Shown here: piece by piece, positions 20,210 through 31,643 of the stretch
Layout of the letters: each line of letters opens with the position of its first letter
Numbering within the stretch: position 1 is the first letter of the stretch
Origin: Sulfurovum sp.
Lineage (GTDB): Bacteria; Campylobacterota; Campylobacteria; Campylobacterales; Sulfurovaceae
DNA length: 44,190 nt
Direction: 5' to 3'
Assembly: GCA_026982075.1 (NCBI GenBank)
Contig: JALSHU010000094.1
Location: 1 to 44,190, forward strand
Translations under genes and position numbers: made by a program
The notes under the pieces: generated by a model
What the model was told of the DNA's origin: nothing
What the model saw: only the letters and a program-made list of their open reading frames with translations
Databases searched by the model: none

Positions 20210-20533
20210 CTACTCTTTTGTTGATGTCTCTTTAGGGGGATTCATATATTTGTCAAAATTTTTGATATAATCATCTAGGTTTTCATCTAACATGAGTTTA
20301 TATTGGTTTAAAAAGAAATCAAGAATTTTTTCTTTTTCATTGGCAAAGTCTTCAACCTTGGCATACCCAGATGCTGCTAGCCATGTATTAAAGCGTGATG
20401 CTGCAAACATAAAAGAATTACTTTCAAAGGTTGGCTCTACTTTAGATTTAACATATCCATTTGCTATGGCAATATGTGTATCTACTCTTGCATAAAATTG
20501 TTCATCTGTTTTTTTTTCTTCAGTTTTGGACAT
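20210..20533 (-). CDS. DUF3144-like protein
   Basis: DEQFYARVDTHIAIANGYVKS...FMFAASRFNTWLAA. Confidence 0.65.
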   Translation of the reverse strand: MSKTEEKKTDEQFYARVDTHIAIANGYVKSKVEPTFESNSFMFAASRFNTWLAASGYAKVEDFANEKEKILDFFLNQYKLMLDENLDDYIKNFDKYMNPPKETSTKE

Positions 20534-20563
20534 AAGTCTTTCCTTATTTTTGAGACATTGTAC

Positions 20564-20580
20564 ATTTTTTTTGCTATAAT
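20564..20580 (+). promoter_or_regulatory. Campylobacterota-type sigma70 promoter (T-tract + GC + TATAAT)
   Basis: CATTTTTTTTGCTATAAT upstream of the 20608 ORF. Confidence 0.6.
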
Positions 20581-20607
20581 TCGACCATACTAATACTAGG
20601 AAATCCT

Positions 20608-20865
20608 ATGACAAATGCTGATAAACTCAAAAATCTTTTAGAACTTGAAATCATCCCTGACTTAGAAGCTGCGATAGATGAACTTTTTGCTGCTATTGAT
20701 AAAGGTAAAAATGCAAGTAAAGCACAAAAAGATGACTTAGAGGAAATGCGTGAAATGCGAACAGAGTGTTTTGCCATTGTTGAAGAGTTGGGGCGAGATG
20801 AACTTGAGTCTGATGAAGTAGATGAACTCCTTGCAGAGTTAGTTGATATGAAAACAGAAGAATAG
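20608..20865 (+). CDS. Small acidic hypothetical protein
   Basis: 85-aa ORF with canonical upstream promoter and AGGAAA RBS. Confidence 0.65.
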   Translation: MTNADKLKNLLELEIIPDLEAAIDELFAAIDKGKNASKAQKDDLEEMREMRTECFAIVEELGRDELESDEVDELLAELVDMKTEE

Positions 20866-20938
20866 ATTGCAGCATTCAACTTTCACATATTTTTTCTTTA
20901 AGAAGACTTTTAACTTATTTATACTATATTGACATTAT

Positions 20939-21052
20939 CAAACCTCTCGGGGCGCTGGCATCTTTGTGAAAGGATGTTTGGCTGAGATAAGCAGTAATGC
21001 TAGTCCCGCTGAACTTGAACTGGTTAAGACCAGCGTAAGGAAGAGATTGTGA
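20939..21052 (+). ncRNA. TPP riboswitch (THI element) #1
   Basis: CTCTCGGGG...GGCTGAGAT...CCCGCTGAACTTGAACTGGTTAAGACCAGCGTAAGGAAGAG; upstream of thiC. An extra stem ATCTTT/AAAGGAT makes P3 longer. Confidence 0.95.
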
Positions 21053-21061
21053 TTCTACAAT

Positions 21062-21108
21062 AAGTGGATAACTTGACTACTTTTTTAAAGTGATGAGATT
21101 ATCCACTT
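21062..21108 (+). promoter_or_regulatory. Long hairpin between aptamer and thiC, candidate expression platform
   Basis: Perfect 10-bp arms AAGTGGATAA (21062-21071) / TTATCCACTT (21099-21108); no clear T-tract. Confidence 0.5.
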
Positions 21109-21153
21109 TACTTCGTATGACACTTCTCTCTTTTCGTATTTTAATTATTATGA

Positions 21154-23055
<1,902 letters not shown>

Positions 23056-23105
23056 ATAATATTGCCGAAGAGATATCTTCGGCTATGAAACAAAGAAGGA
23101 GTACC

Positions 23106-24134
23106 ATGAACATTGGTATCGCAGGTATTGGTCTTGTAGGAAGAGTTTTAGCATTAAATCTGTTACGTCAGGGGCATACTCTCACACTATTTGATGAAGA
23201 TGCAGCTTATGGTGATAAAGCAGCAGGTATGACTGCTGCTGGGATGTTAGCAGTCTTTGCTGAACTAGAAAGTGCGGAGTCTGTGATATTTGAGCATGGT
23301 AATCGTTCTATTGCGCTTTGGCCTGATTTATTAGAGCAGGTGGATGTTTCTGATGCATATCAACAAAAAGGTAGTATTATTACGGCACATCCACAAGACT
23401 ATAATGAACTAGATCATTTTATAGAAACGCTCAAATCTAAAGTGCCAGAAGCCTCAGAAATAAAACTTTTAGACAGGAGAGAACTCACACAGCTTGAACC
23501 AGACTTGGCACAACATGCCAAAGCCTTTTTTATCCCACAAGAAGGACAGGTAGATGCACAACGTTTTATGCAAGCATCAAGTTATTATTTGATGAGACAT
23601 GATAAGGTTAAGTGGCATCAGAATACAAAGGTCTCTGATATCTCTCATGGGGGCATTGTGATAGAAAAAAAAGTGCATCATTTTGATTGGGTATTTGATA
23701 CACGTGGCTTAGGTGCAAATGAACAAGTGGAAAACTTACGTGGTGTAAGAGGAGAAGTGCTTTGGTTAGATGCTCCTGAAGTGAACATTACCAGACCCAC
23801 ACGAATGTTACATCCTCGTTATAAGATTTATATTGTCCCTCGTGAAAATAATCGGTACGTGATAGGTGCTACAGAGATAGAAAGTGAAGATAAAAGTCCT
23901 GTGTCAGTACGCTCTTCTTTAGAATTATTGTCAGCAGTATATAGTATGCACTCTGGATTTGGAGAAGCACGTATCGTTAAGATGCTCACAAATTGTAGAC
24001 CTACACTAAAAGATAACTTACCCAATATAGAACATAGTGAAAAAACAACACGGATTAATGGTCTTTATAGACATGGATATTTACTGGCACCTGCTATAGT
24101 AGAAAAAGCATTAAAGGAAGGAGTTTTAAAATGA
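23106..24134 (+). CDS. thiO: Glycine oxidase ThiO (FAD-dependent)
   Basis: GIAGIGLVGRVLALNLLRQGHTLTLFDED; GAT motif YVIGATEIES; RBS GAAGGAG favours ATG at 23106 over 23085. Confidence 0.88.
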   Translation: MNIGIAGIGLVGRVLALNLLRQGHTLTLFDEDAAYGDKAAGMTAAGMLAVFAELESAESVIFEHGNRSIALWPDLLEQVDVSDAYQQKGSIITAHPQDYNELDHFIETLKSKVPEASEIKLLDRRELTQLEPDLAQHAKAFFIPQEGQVDAQRFMQASSYYLMRHDKVKWHQNTKVSDISHGGIVIEKKVHHFDWVFDTRGLGANEQVENLRGVRGEVLWLDAPEVNITRPTRMLHPRYKIYIVPRENNRYVIGATEIESEDKSPVSVRSSLELLSAVYSMHSGFGEARIVKMLTNCRPTLKDNLPNIEHSEKTTRINGLYRHGYLLAPAIVEKALKEGVLK

Positions 24135-24334
24135 TAGAAGTAATTGTAAATGGAAAAAGAACGACAATTGCAAGTGGCTTAAACATAAAAGAAGCTATCA
24201 CAGCACTTGAGTATAAAGGTGAAGGGTTTGCCTTGGCGCTCAATGGTACTTTTGTGGCAATATCTACTTATGAAACAACCATCGTAAGAGAGAATGACAG
24301 TATAGAAATACTCGCACCTGTTCAAGGTGGATAA
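24131..24334 (+). CDS. thiS: Sulfur carrier protein ThiS
   Basis: 67 aa, ubiquitin-like, C-terminal QGG; between thiO and thiG. Confidence 0.93.
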   Translation: MIEVIVNGKRTTIASGLNIKEAITALEYKGEGFALALNGTFVAISTYETTIVRENDSIEILAPVQGG

Positions 24335-24335
24335 G

Positions 24336-25160
24336 ATGACTAAGTTCATTGAGACGCAACCAGATACATGGGAAATAGGTGGAAAAACTTTAAATTCCAG
24401 GTTGCTCATAGGTTCTGCACTTTATCCAAGTCCTGCCAATATGGAAAATGCCATTAAAATCTCAGGTGCTCAGATAGTCACTGTTTCCCTGCGTCGTCAA
24501 GCAGCAGGGGATACGACATCTAAAGGGGGTCATCAGTTTTGGGATATCATTAAGTCCATGGGGATAGAAGTACTTCCAAATACAGCAGGTTCGCACTCTG
24601 CTAAAGAGGCGATTACTACAGCACAGATGGCACGAGAAGTTTTCGGTACAAATTGGGTCAAACTAGAAGTTATAGGTGATCAGTACAATTTACAACCAGA
24701 CCCTTTTGAGACAGTAAAAGCAGCAGAGATTCTTATAAAAGAAGGTTTTGAGGTATTTCCTTATACAACAGATGATTTAGTAGTGGCTAAAAGATTAGCA
24801 GAGGTTGGATGTAGAATCATTATGCCATGGGGTTCTATGATAGGTTCAGGTAAGGGGCTTATGAACCCAGATAATCTGGTGGCTATTCGTAAACAGTTTC
24901 CTGAACTTAAACTCATTATAGATGCAGGTATCGGCAAACCTTCACATGCTACACAAGCGATGGAACTAGGTTATGATGGCGTGTTGCTTAACTCTGCTAT
25001 AGCTTTAGCACAAGACCCTGTGAAAATGGCTGATGCTTTTAGGGTGGCGGTGGAGGCTGGGCGACTTGGGTATGAAGCAGGGGTAATGAAAGAGAGGGAG
25101 TTTGCTTCACCATCTACACCGACGGTTGGAACACCATTTTGGCATCAATTTGAGGATTAA
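24336..25160 (+). CDS. thiG: Thiazole synthase
   Basis: [58 protein letters not shown] at 24336 preferred over GTG 24327. Confidence 0.95.
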   Translation: MTKFIETQPDTWEIGGKTLNSRLLIGSALYPSPANMENAIKISGAQIVTVSLRRQAAGDTTSKGGHQFWDIIKSMGIEVLPNTAGSHSAKEAITTAQMAREVFGTNWVKLEVIGDQYNLQPDPFETVKAAEILIKEGFEVFPYTTDDLVVAKRLAEVGCRIIMPWGSMIGSGKGLMNPDNLVAIRKQFPELKLIIDAGIGKPSHATQAMELGYDGVLLNSAIALAQDPVKMADAFRVAVEAGRLGYEAGVMKEREFASPSTPTVGTPFWHQFED

Positions 25161-25161
25161 A

Positions 25162-25797
25162 ATGAAATTTCCAAAATGTGACCAAATACCTCTAGGTATT
25201 TATCCAGTAGTTGACCGTGCTTACAAATTAAGACCCCTTTATGAAGTAGGCATCACTACAGCACAACTACGGACAAAAGATGCGTTCTCGGGTAAAGAAT
25301 TAGAAGATGAAGTTATAGAAGCTATTAAAATCTCAGAAGAGTTTAATGCACGTTTTTTCCTTAATGACTTTTGGGAATTAGGCATTAAGCATAAAACCTA
25401 TGGTATACACCTAGGACAAGAAGATATCCAAGAAGCAGATGTGAAAGCTATACTTGATGCTGGCATACGCCTTGGTATTAGTTCACATACTCCTAAAGAG
25501 ATAGACATTGCTCTTGGTTTTAAACCAAGTTATTTAGCAATCGGTCCCATTTATGAGCCTATTTCAAAAAAGCTTGTGTATGACACTGTAGGCCCTGAAG
25601 ATTTAAAACATTGGGCTAAAAGTGTGGATTATCCTATCGTAGCTATAGGAGGGATAACTATTGAAAATATTCACAATGTAGCCCAAACAAAAGCAGCATC
25701 TGGGATAGCGATGATTTCAGATGTTTTGGAAAATGGTGAAGTTTCTAAAGAAAAAACTGTTGCATTGATGGAAGTATTTGAAAAATATTCATTGTAA
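25162..25797 (+). CDS. thiE: Thiamine-phosphate synthase
   Basis: TTAQLRTKD, FFLNDFWELG, GIHLGQED, LGISSHT, AIGPIY, AIGGIT; ATG 25162. Confidence 0.93.
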   Translation: MKFPKCDQIPLGIYPVVDRAYKLRPLYEVGITTAQLRTKDAFSGKELEDEVIEAIKISEEFNARFFLNDFWELGIKHKTYGIHLGQEDIQEADVKAILDAGIRLGISSHTPKEIDIALGFKPSYLAIGPIYEPISKKLVYDTVGPEDLKHWAKSVDYPIVAIGGITIENIHNVAQTKAASGIAMISDVLENGEVSKEKTVALMEVFEKYSL

Positions 25798-25823
25798 CAC
25801 AATGTGTTGACGCAAAAATAAAT

Positions 25824-25843
25824 TTATGCTTGATTAAGCATAA
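25824..25843 (+). terminator. Hairpin after thiE (TTATGCTT-GATT-AAGCATAA), possible terminator
   Basis: Perfect 8-bp stem, 4-nt loop; no T-tract. Confidence 0.4.
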
Positions 25844-25871
25844 TACAATCTACTTTAAAGTATAAGTGTTT

Positions 25872-25953
25872 GTCAATCTCTCGGGGTGCTTTTTAGCTGA
25901 GAAAACCCGTTGAACTTGAACTGGATAATACCAGCGTAGGGAAGAGGATTGTA
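25872..25953 (+). ncRNA. TPP riboswitch (THI element) #2
   Basis: CAATCTCTCGGGGTGC...AGCTGAGAAAACCCGTTGAACTTGAACTGGATAATACCAGCGTAGGGAAGAGGATTG. Confidence 0.95.
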
Positions 25954-26010
25954 TATCATTTATTTTTATACACTTCTTTCCTTTATTTAGACATTATTTA
26001 AGGGAATAAT

Positions 26011-28086
26011 ATGAAATCAAAATTTTTAACACTGTCACTTATCGCATCAGTTGCATTATTGGGGACAGCTACATATGCAGAAGAAGTTACACTCGATCCT
26101 ATCGTTGTGGGAGCGGACTTTAGGGAACAAAATCTTTCAAAGGTAGCTGCTTCAGTGAGCATTATTACTGAAGCAGACATTTATGACAAAGCAGCACAGT
26201 CCTTTGTTGAGGTCATTTCGGCTGAACCAAATGTAAACTTTTCTGCAGGTGCATCCAAGGCAAAATTTATCCAAATTCGTGGTATTGGTGAAAGAAGTCA
26301 GTTTGTCACACCTATTAACCCTTCGGTAGGGATAATGGTCGATGGGATTGATTTTTCACAATCTGCTTTGGGTGTGACCATGTATGACTTAAAACAGATT
26401 GAAGTACTTAGAGGACCACAGGGAACTACTTTTGGTGTCAATGGTCTTGCTGGTGTTATTAACATTGAGAGTAATGACCCAACCAGTCAAGCAGGAGGTC
26501 ACCTTGAGGCAACTGTAGGAAATTACAATACTAAAGCATTAGGGTTTACCTTTAATACACCGCTAGTAGAAGATAAATTGCTCGCAAGATTTTCACTTTA
26601 TAAAAATACATCTGATGGTTATATGAATAACGTTTTCTTAGGACGTGAAGATACTCAGAATATTGATGAACTCTCAGCAAAAGCAAAATTTCGTTGGTTT
26701 GCAGCAGATAATCATACGATTGATTTGACATTACAACATATTAATATTAATAATGGTTATGATGCCTTTACTTTTGACAATTCAAGAAATTCTTATGCAG
26801 ATGAGCCAGGGCGTGACACACAGAAAACGAATGCTTTTGCACTTAAGTCTACGTATCAAGTGAATGAAGCGATGCATCTTATTTCTGCTGTGAGCTATAG
26901 TAAATCAGACTTAGAGTATAGTTTTGATGTAGATTGGTCTTATGTAGGTGAGTTTGATGATGCATTAGGTCCTTACAGTGCATTTGATCAGTACTTAAGA
27001 GACAGAGAACAGCTAGATGTAGACATACGTTTGGTTTCAGACGAAGCAGGTCGAATTTTTGCTGGGATGACAGATTGGACTATAGGAGCGTATTATAGAG
27101 ATTATTCTGAAGATTTGTCTCGTAATTATGACTTCATAGCACCGTTTAGTTCACTGTATGATACGAAAAACAAAGCTATCTATGGACAACTTGACACACA
27201 CTTATCTGATAAGTTAACTTTGGTGACAGGACTTAGATTAGAGCAATGGGAGTCTGAATATGCAGACTCTGAGAATGTGGTTATTCAAACGGATGAGTTT
27301 TTGATAGGTGGTAAGATTGGACTTAATTACCAAGCTTCAGCTGAGCGTCTATACTATGTTACTCTAGCCAAAGGGTATAAGCCTGGTGGCGTAAATGCTG
27401 ACAATCGATTATCATTGGCTCAAAGACAATATGAAACAGAGACATTGTGGAATATTGATGTCGGTGTTAATTCAAAATACTTTAACAACAAAGTAAAGAG
27501 TCGTTTTAACCTCTTTTATGGAAAACGTAAAGACCAACAAGTTAATGATTCATTGCTAATTCCACAACCAGGTGGAAGTACAGAATTTGTTGGATATACT
27601 AGTAATGCGGCAGAAGGTAATTACTATGGTTTGGAATCACAGATTGATTATTTTCCTCTTGAAAGCTTACATCTATTTACAAGTTTTGGTCTACTTCAAG
27701 CAGAATTTGATGAATATCCTAATAATCCTACAATGACAGGACGTGCACCTGCAAATTCTCCTGAATATCAGTATAATGTAGGTTTGGATTACCAGTTTTT
27801 GGATGCATGGCTATTCAAAACGAATCTTGAAGGAAAAGCAAGCCAGTACTTTTCAAATAGACATGATGAAAAAGCAGATGCATATAATTTATGGCATGCA
27901 AGTATAGAGTACACTACTGGTACTTTTACGGCATCCTTATGGGTAAGAAACATTACAGATGAAGAGTATCAAACACGAGGATTTGGAACGTTTGGTAACA
28001 ATCCTGGAAATGGATATGCAACAGAACTTTACACACAACTAGGAACACCAAGAACAGCAGGTGTAACACTCTCTTACGATTTCTAG
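26011..28086 (+). CDS. TonB-dependent outer-membrane receptor, putative thiamine/precursor uptake
   Basis: Signal peptide; TonB-box-like EVTLDPIVVGA; plug motif QIEVLRGPQGTTFGVNGLAGVINIES; C-terminal AGVTLSYDF; directly downstream of a TPP riboswitch. Confidence 0.92.
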   Translation: MKSKFLTLSLIASVALLGTATYAEEVTLDPIVVGADFREQNLSKVAASVSIITEADIYDKAAQSFVEVISAEPNVNFSAGASKAKFIQIRGIGERSQFVTPINPSVGIMVDGIDFSQSALGVTMYDLKQIEVLRGPQGTTFGVNGLAGVINIESNDPTSQAGGHLEATVGNYNTKALGFTFNTPLVEDKLLARFSLYKNTSDGYMNNVFLGREDTQNIDELSAKAKFRWFAADNHTIDLTLQHININNGYDAFTFDNSRNSYADEPGRDTQKTNAFALKSTYQVNEAMHLISAVSYSKSDLEYSFDVDWSYVGEFDDALGPYSAFDQYLRDREQLDVDIRLVSDEAGRIFAGMTDWTIGAYYRDYSEDLSRNYDFIAPFSSLYDTKNKAIYGQLDTHLSDKLTLVTGLRLEQWESEYADSENVVIQTDEFLIGGKIGLNYQASAERLYYVTLAKGYKPGGVNADNRLSLAQRQYETETLWNIDVGVNSKYFNNKVKSRFNLFYGKRKDQQVNDSLLIPQPGGSTEFVGYTSNAAEGNYYGLESQIDYFPLESLHLFTSFGLLQAEFDEYPNNPTMTGRAPANSPEYQYNVGLDYQFLDAWLFKTNLEGKASQYFSNRHDEKADAYNLWHASIEYTTGTFTASLWVRNITDEEYQTRGFGTFGNNPGNGYATELYTQLGTPRTAGVTLSYDF

Positions 28087-28095
28087 GAAAATAAA

Positions 28096-28350
28096 ATGGA
28101 AATCTCTGTAGACATCAGCATGTATCCGCTTCAAAAGGATTTTGAAAAACCTATTTCAATTTTTATAAATCTTCTTGAGAAAGAAGAACGTGTTGAGGTA
28201 ATGCGTAATGAACTCAGCACCCAAATACATGGTGACTATAAAGTCATTATGACATTACTTGAGAAAGAGATGTTCTCTGTGTTTACAGAAATTCCAGATT
28301 CTGTATTTGTCCTCAAATTTGTTGGTAATAACAGAAGAGGCATTTATTAA
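28096..28350 (+). CDS. YkoF-like thiamine/HMP-binding family protein (single domain, 84 aa)
   Basis: VDISMYPLQKDFEKPISIFI...MRNELSTQIHGDYKVIMTLL resembles YkoF/thiamine-binding family; no signal peptide. Confidence 0.7.
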   Translation: MEISVDISMYPLQKDFEKPISIFINLLEKEERVEVMRNELSTQIHGDYKVIMTLLEKEMFSVFTEIPDSVFVLKFVGNNRRGIY

Positions 28351-28394
28351 TTTATGCGTTAGTAAACGAACCCTACATTACGGTATAATCCCTT

Positions 28395-29384
28395 ATGTTA
28401 AAAATTTTTACACTATTCTTCTTTATGTCTTTAGTAATCTTTGCTAAGGAAAAACCCATACTTACTATCTATACCTATGACGCTTTTGCCACTTCATGGG
28501 GGGCAGGGCCTAAGATCAAGGAAGTTTTTGACAAAAAGTATAATGTGACAGTTAAATTTATAGGACTCTCTTCTTCAATCGTAGCATTACGTAAGATACA
28601 ACTAGAGGGAAAAAAGAGTAAAGCAGACATCCTTATGGGGATAGATACAAATATCGCAGAAGTGGCAAAAAAAACAGGATTATTTCTACCACATGGGTTA
28701 GACACTTCTAAATTAGAACTACCATTCCCTTATATAGACGATACTTTCGCAGCATTTGATTACTCGTATGTAGCTTTTGTATATAGCCAAAAGAGAGTCA
28801 AAAACCCTCCACACTCTTTTGAAGAGTTAGCCTCCATGTCAAAGGACTTTAAAATAGTCATCCAAGACCCTCGTTCTTCTACTGCAGGCTTGGCATTGCT
28901 CTTGTGGGTAAAATCGGTGTATAGTGACAAAACGTATGAGTACTGGAAACGTTTGGCTCCTCACATACTTACCATTACTAAAGGGTGGTCAGAGGCGTAT
29001 GGCTTGTTTTTAAAAGGTGAAGCAGATATGGTGCTAAGTTACACCACTTCACCTGCCTATCACATTGTAGATGAAAACAGAACAGACATTAAGTCTGCAC
29101 CTTTTAAAGACGGGCACTATGGTCAAATAGAAGTAGCAGGTATCTTAAAGAGCTCAAAACAAAAAGAGTTAGCTAAAAAGTTTTTAGCCTTTATGCATAC
29201 AAAAACTTTTGCAGATATCATCCCTACTAGTAATTGGGCATATTCAGTTGTCAAAGGCTCAAAACCTTTACCTCAAGCATTTGACACGTTACATAAACCC
29301 AAAATGCTTTTGATGAGAGGAGAACGAGTGGAAGCTCAGAGAAAAGCTATTATTAATGAGTGGTTGAGAGCCATACAGAAATAG
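28395..29384 (+). CDS. thiB: Thiamine ABC transporter substrate-binding protein
   Basis: Signal peptide then LTIYTYDAFATSWGAGPKIKEVFDKKYNVTVKFIG; ThiB-like; followed by permease and ATPase. Confidence 0.9.
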   Translation: MLKIFTLFFFMSLVIFAKEKPILTIYTYDAFATSWGAGPKIKEVFDKKYNVTVKFIGLSSSIVALRKIQLEGKKSKADILMGIDTNIAEVAKKTGLFLPHGLDTSKLELPFPYIDDTFAAFDYSYVAFVYSQKRVKNPPHSFEELASMSKDFKIVIQDPRSSTAGLALLLWVKSVYSDKTYEYWKRLAPHILTITKGWSEAYGLFLKGEADMVLSYTTSPAYHIVDENRTDIKSAPFKDGHYGQIEVAGILKSSKQKELAKKFLAFMHTKTFADIIPTSNWAYSVVKGSKPLPQAFDTLHKPKMLLMRGERVEAQRKAIINEWLRAIQK

Positions 29385-29386
29385 AG

Positions 29387-31009
29387 ATGTTACAAAGTTT
29401 ACTTCGATTTAAAGGTGCAGTGTTTCCTGGGGTTTTAATATCCTTCTCGTTACTTTCATTTGCATTTTTACTTTTTATGACATTGTATGTTGCACAAGAT
29501 AGTAACCTTCTTACTGCACTGGACAAACGAATAATCGGACTCTTGAAATTTACCCTTTATCAAGCGTTGTTATCTACTATACTTTCTTTAATTGTGGGTG
29601 CATTATTAGCATGGGCATTGGCACATCAGTCTCAGTTTAAGGGTAGAGGATTGTTGGTAGCATTGTTTTCTTCGTCACTTGTATTGCCTACACTTATCGT
29701 AGTTTTTGGACTCATAGGTATCTTTGGACGTAATGGTTACTTAAACCAGATGGGTCTCTTTCTTTTTGACTACTCTTTTGGTTCCTATCTGTATGGGTTA
29801 GGGGGTATACTCTTAGCCCATGTGTACCTCAATGCCTCTTTTGCATCGCGCGCTTTACTACATAGTTTTGAGTCTATACCAAAAGAGAAATATAAATTAG
29901 CAAAGTCTTTGAATTTCTCTGTGTTTGAACGTTTTTTATATGTGGAGTATCCTGCCATAAAATCTACGCTTTTAAGTATAGGGTCAACTATCTTTTTACT
30001 CTGTTTTACTTCTTTTGCAGTAGTACTTTTGCTTGGAGGGAATCCAAGTTATAACACCTTAGAAGTTGCCATTTATGAAGCAGTGAAGCTTGACTTTGAC
30101 ATAGGACTTGCATTAAAACTTGCACTTGTGCAGTTAGGTATTTCCGCAATGTTGGTGATACTTTCTTCTGGATTTAGAACAGGGCTTGGTAATTTAAAGA
30201 CAAGCCATACGCTTATACCATGGAGAGAGACTCATGTATTGAAAATAGTCCAATGGAGTATTATCACACTTTTTACACTCTTTTTTATCTTGCCTTTGGT
30301 TGTCATTTTTATAGAGGGGATAGGAGCAGATTTTGATCGTATTTTAGTAGAACCATTGTTTGTCAAGTCATTTATAACATCACTATCTTTGGCACTGGCT
30401 TCTAGTTTTTTGACGGTGTTTATTGCTTTGCTTCTAAGTAATGCAAGAAGAAATTTTACGCTCAATACACGTTTAGGTGCTACATTTTTTTCTAAACCTC
30501 TGGATGCCATTATCGCATTTTCTGGTAATCTTTATCTTGCTATACCTTCTTTGGTGATGGGGTTAGGATTTTTTTTGATGTATCAAAAGTATGATGGGTC
30601 ACAGTTGATTTGGTCAACTGTAGCAGTGCTTACTGCAAATGTATTGATGTCCCTACCTTTTGCTCTCTCTGTCTTAGCTCCCGCTATGCAAAAGACAGCC
30701 AAACGCTATGATAAACTTGCCTTTTCACTAGGACTCACAGGCTTACAAAGATGGATATATATAGAATACCCATACATTAAGTCATCACTGGGGTATGTCT
30801 TTGCATTGGCTTTTTGTTTTTCTCTAGGAGATTTAGGTATCATAGCACTCTTTGGGTCTGATGAGTTTAGTACTCTACCTTGGTACTTGTATCAGCTTAT
30901 GGGCTCATACCGTACCACAGACGCAGCAGGTGTAGCCTTGGTACTTCTGCTGTTGGTACTTACAATATTTATTATCATACCACAATTATTTAGGAGTAAA
31001 GTTGCTTAA
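29387..31009 (+). CDS. thiP: Thiamine ABC transporter permease (two fused permease halves)
   Basis: ~540 aa, many TM segments, two EAA-like loops (IPKEKYKLAKSLNFSVFERFLYVEYP; KRYDKLAFSLGLTGLQRWIYIEYP). ATG 29387 follows the thiB stop. Confidence 0.88.
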   Translation: MLQSLLRFKGAVFPGVLISFSLLSFAFLLFMTLYVAQDSNLLTALDKRIIGLLKFTLYQALLSTILSLIVGALLAWALAHQSQFKGRGLLVALFSSSLVLPTLIVVFGLIGIFGRNGYLNQMGLFLFDYSFGSYLYGLGGILLAHVYLNASFASRALLHSFESIPKEKYKLAKSLNFSVFERFLYVEYPAIKSTLLSIGSTIFLLCFTSFAVVLLLGGNPSYNTLEVAIYEAVKLDFDIGLALKLALVQLGISAMLVILSSGFRTGLGNLKTSHTLIPWRETHVLKIVQWSIITLFTLFFILPLVVIFIEGIGADFDRILVEPLFVKSFITSLSLALASSFLTVFIALLLSNARRNFTLNTRLGATFFSKPLDAIIAFSGNLYLAIPSLVMGLGFFLMYQKYDGSQLIWSTVAVLTANVLMSLPFALSVLAPAMQKTAKRYDKLAFSLGLTGLQRWIYIEYPYIKSSLGYVFALAFCFSLGDLGIIALFGSDEFSTLPWYLYQLMGSYRTTDAAGVALVLLLLVLTIFIIIPQLFRSKVA

Positions 31010-31643
31010 GATTCAAAATCTACAATACAAGTACAAAGATGCTAGCGATATATATACGTATAATCTACAGCTATCTCCGGGAGAAATAGGAGGAATAGTA
31101 GGACAAAGTGGCTCTGGAAAATCAACATTACTAGACATCATTGCAGGCTTTATCGAGCCTTATTCTGGTTCAGCTATACTCGATGGAGAGGAACTCATAG
31201 GAAAGCCTATAGAAAAACGTCCCATTACTATACTTTTTCAAAACCATAATTTATTTGAACATCTAAGCGTACAAAAAAATATTCTTTTAGGTATCAATAA
31301 AACCTTGAAAAACAGTAGTGAAGATATAGAAAAAGCAAAAAATATACTCAAGGTTGTAGGGTTAAAAGAGTATGAATATAAACTAGCTTCGCAACTTTCA
31401 GGCGGACAGCAACAGCGTGTGGCACTTGCACGTGTGCTGATGCGAAGAGAACCTATCTTGCTACTGGATGAACCTTTCTCGGGACTAGATGACGCCACAC
31501 GTATAGAAATGCTAGAACTGGTACAAAAAATCACTCAAGCATACAAGCTTCATACCATTATGGTTACCCATGATTTAGATGACTGTGAACGTATAGCCAA
31601 CTATGTCTATAAGATGCAAAATCATACACTTGTAAAACAATGA
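31002..31643 (+). CDS. thiQ: Thiamine ABC transporter ATP-binding protein
   Basis: Walker A GQSGSGKST, LSGGQQQRVALARVL, Walker B LLLDEPFSGLD; TTG start overlapping thiP. Confidence 0.9.
   Translation: MLKIQNLQYKYKDASDIYTYNLQLSPGEIGGIVGQSGSGKSTLLDIIAGFIEPYSGSAILDGEELIGKPIEKRPITILFQNHNLFEHLSVQKNILLGINKTLKNSSEDIEKAKNILKVVGLKEYEYKLASQLSGGQQQRVALARVLMRREPILLLDEPFSGLDDATRIEMLELVQKITQAYKLHTIMVTHDLDDCERIANYVYKMQNHTLVKQ

Noticed and set aside
25851-25862. 12-bp palindrome TACTTTAAAGTA upstream of riboswitch 2
   Set aside because: AT-rich, short, likely overlaps the promoter; expected by chance at this composition.
28384-28389. TATAAT just upstream of thiB as a separate promoter
   Set aside because: Only 5 bp before the ATG with no clear -35; would imply a leaderless transcript. 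Possible, but not supported.
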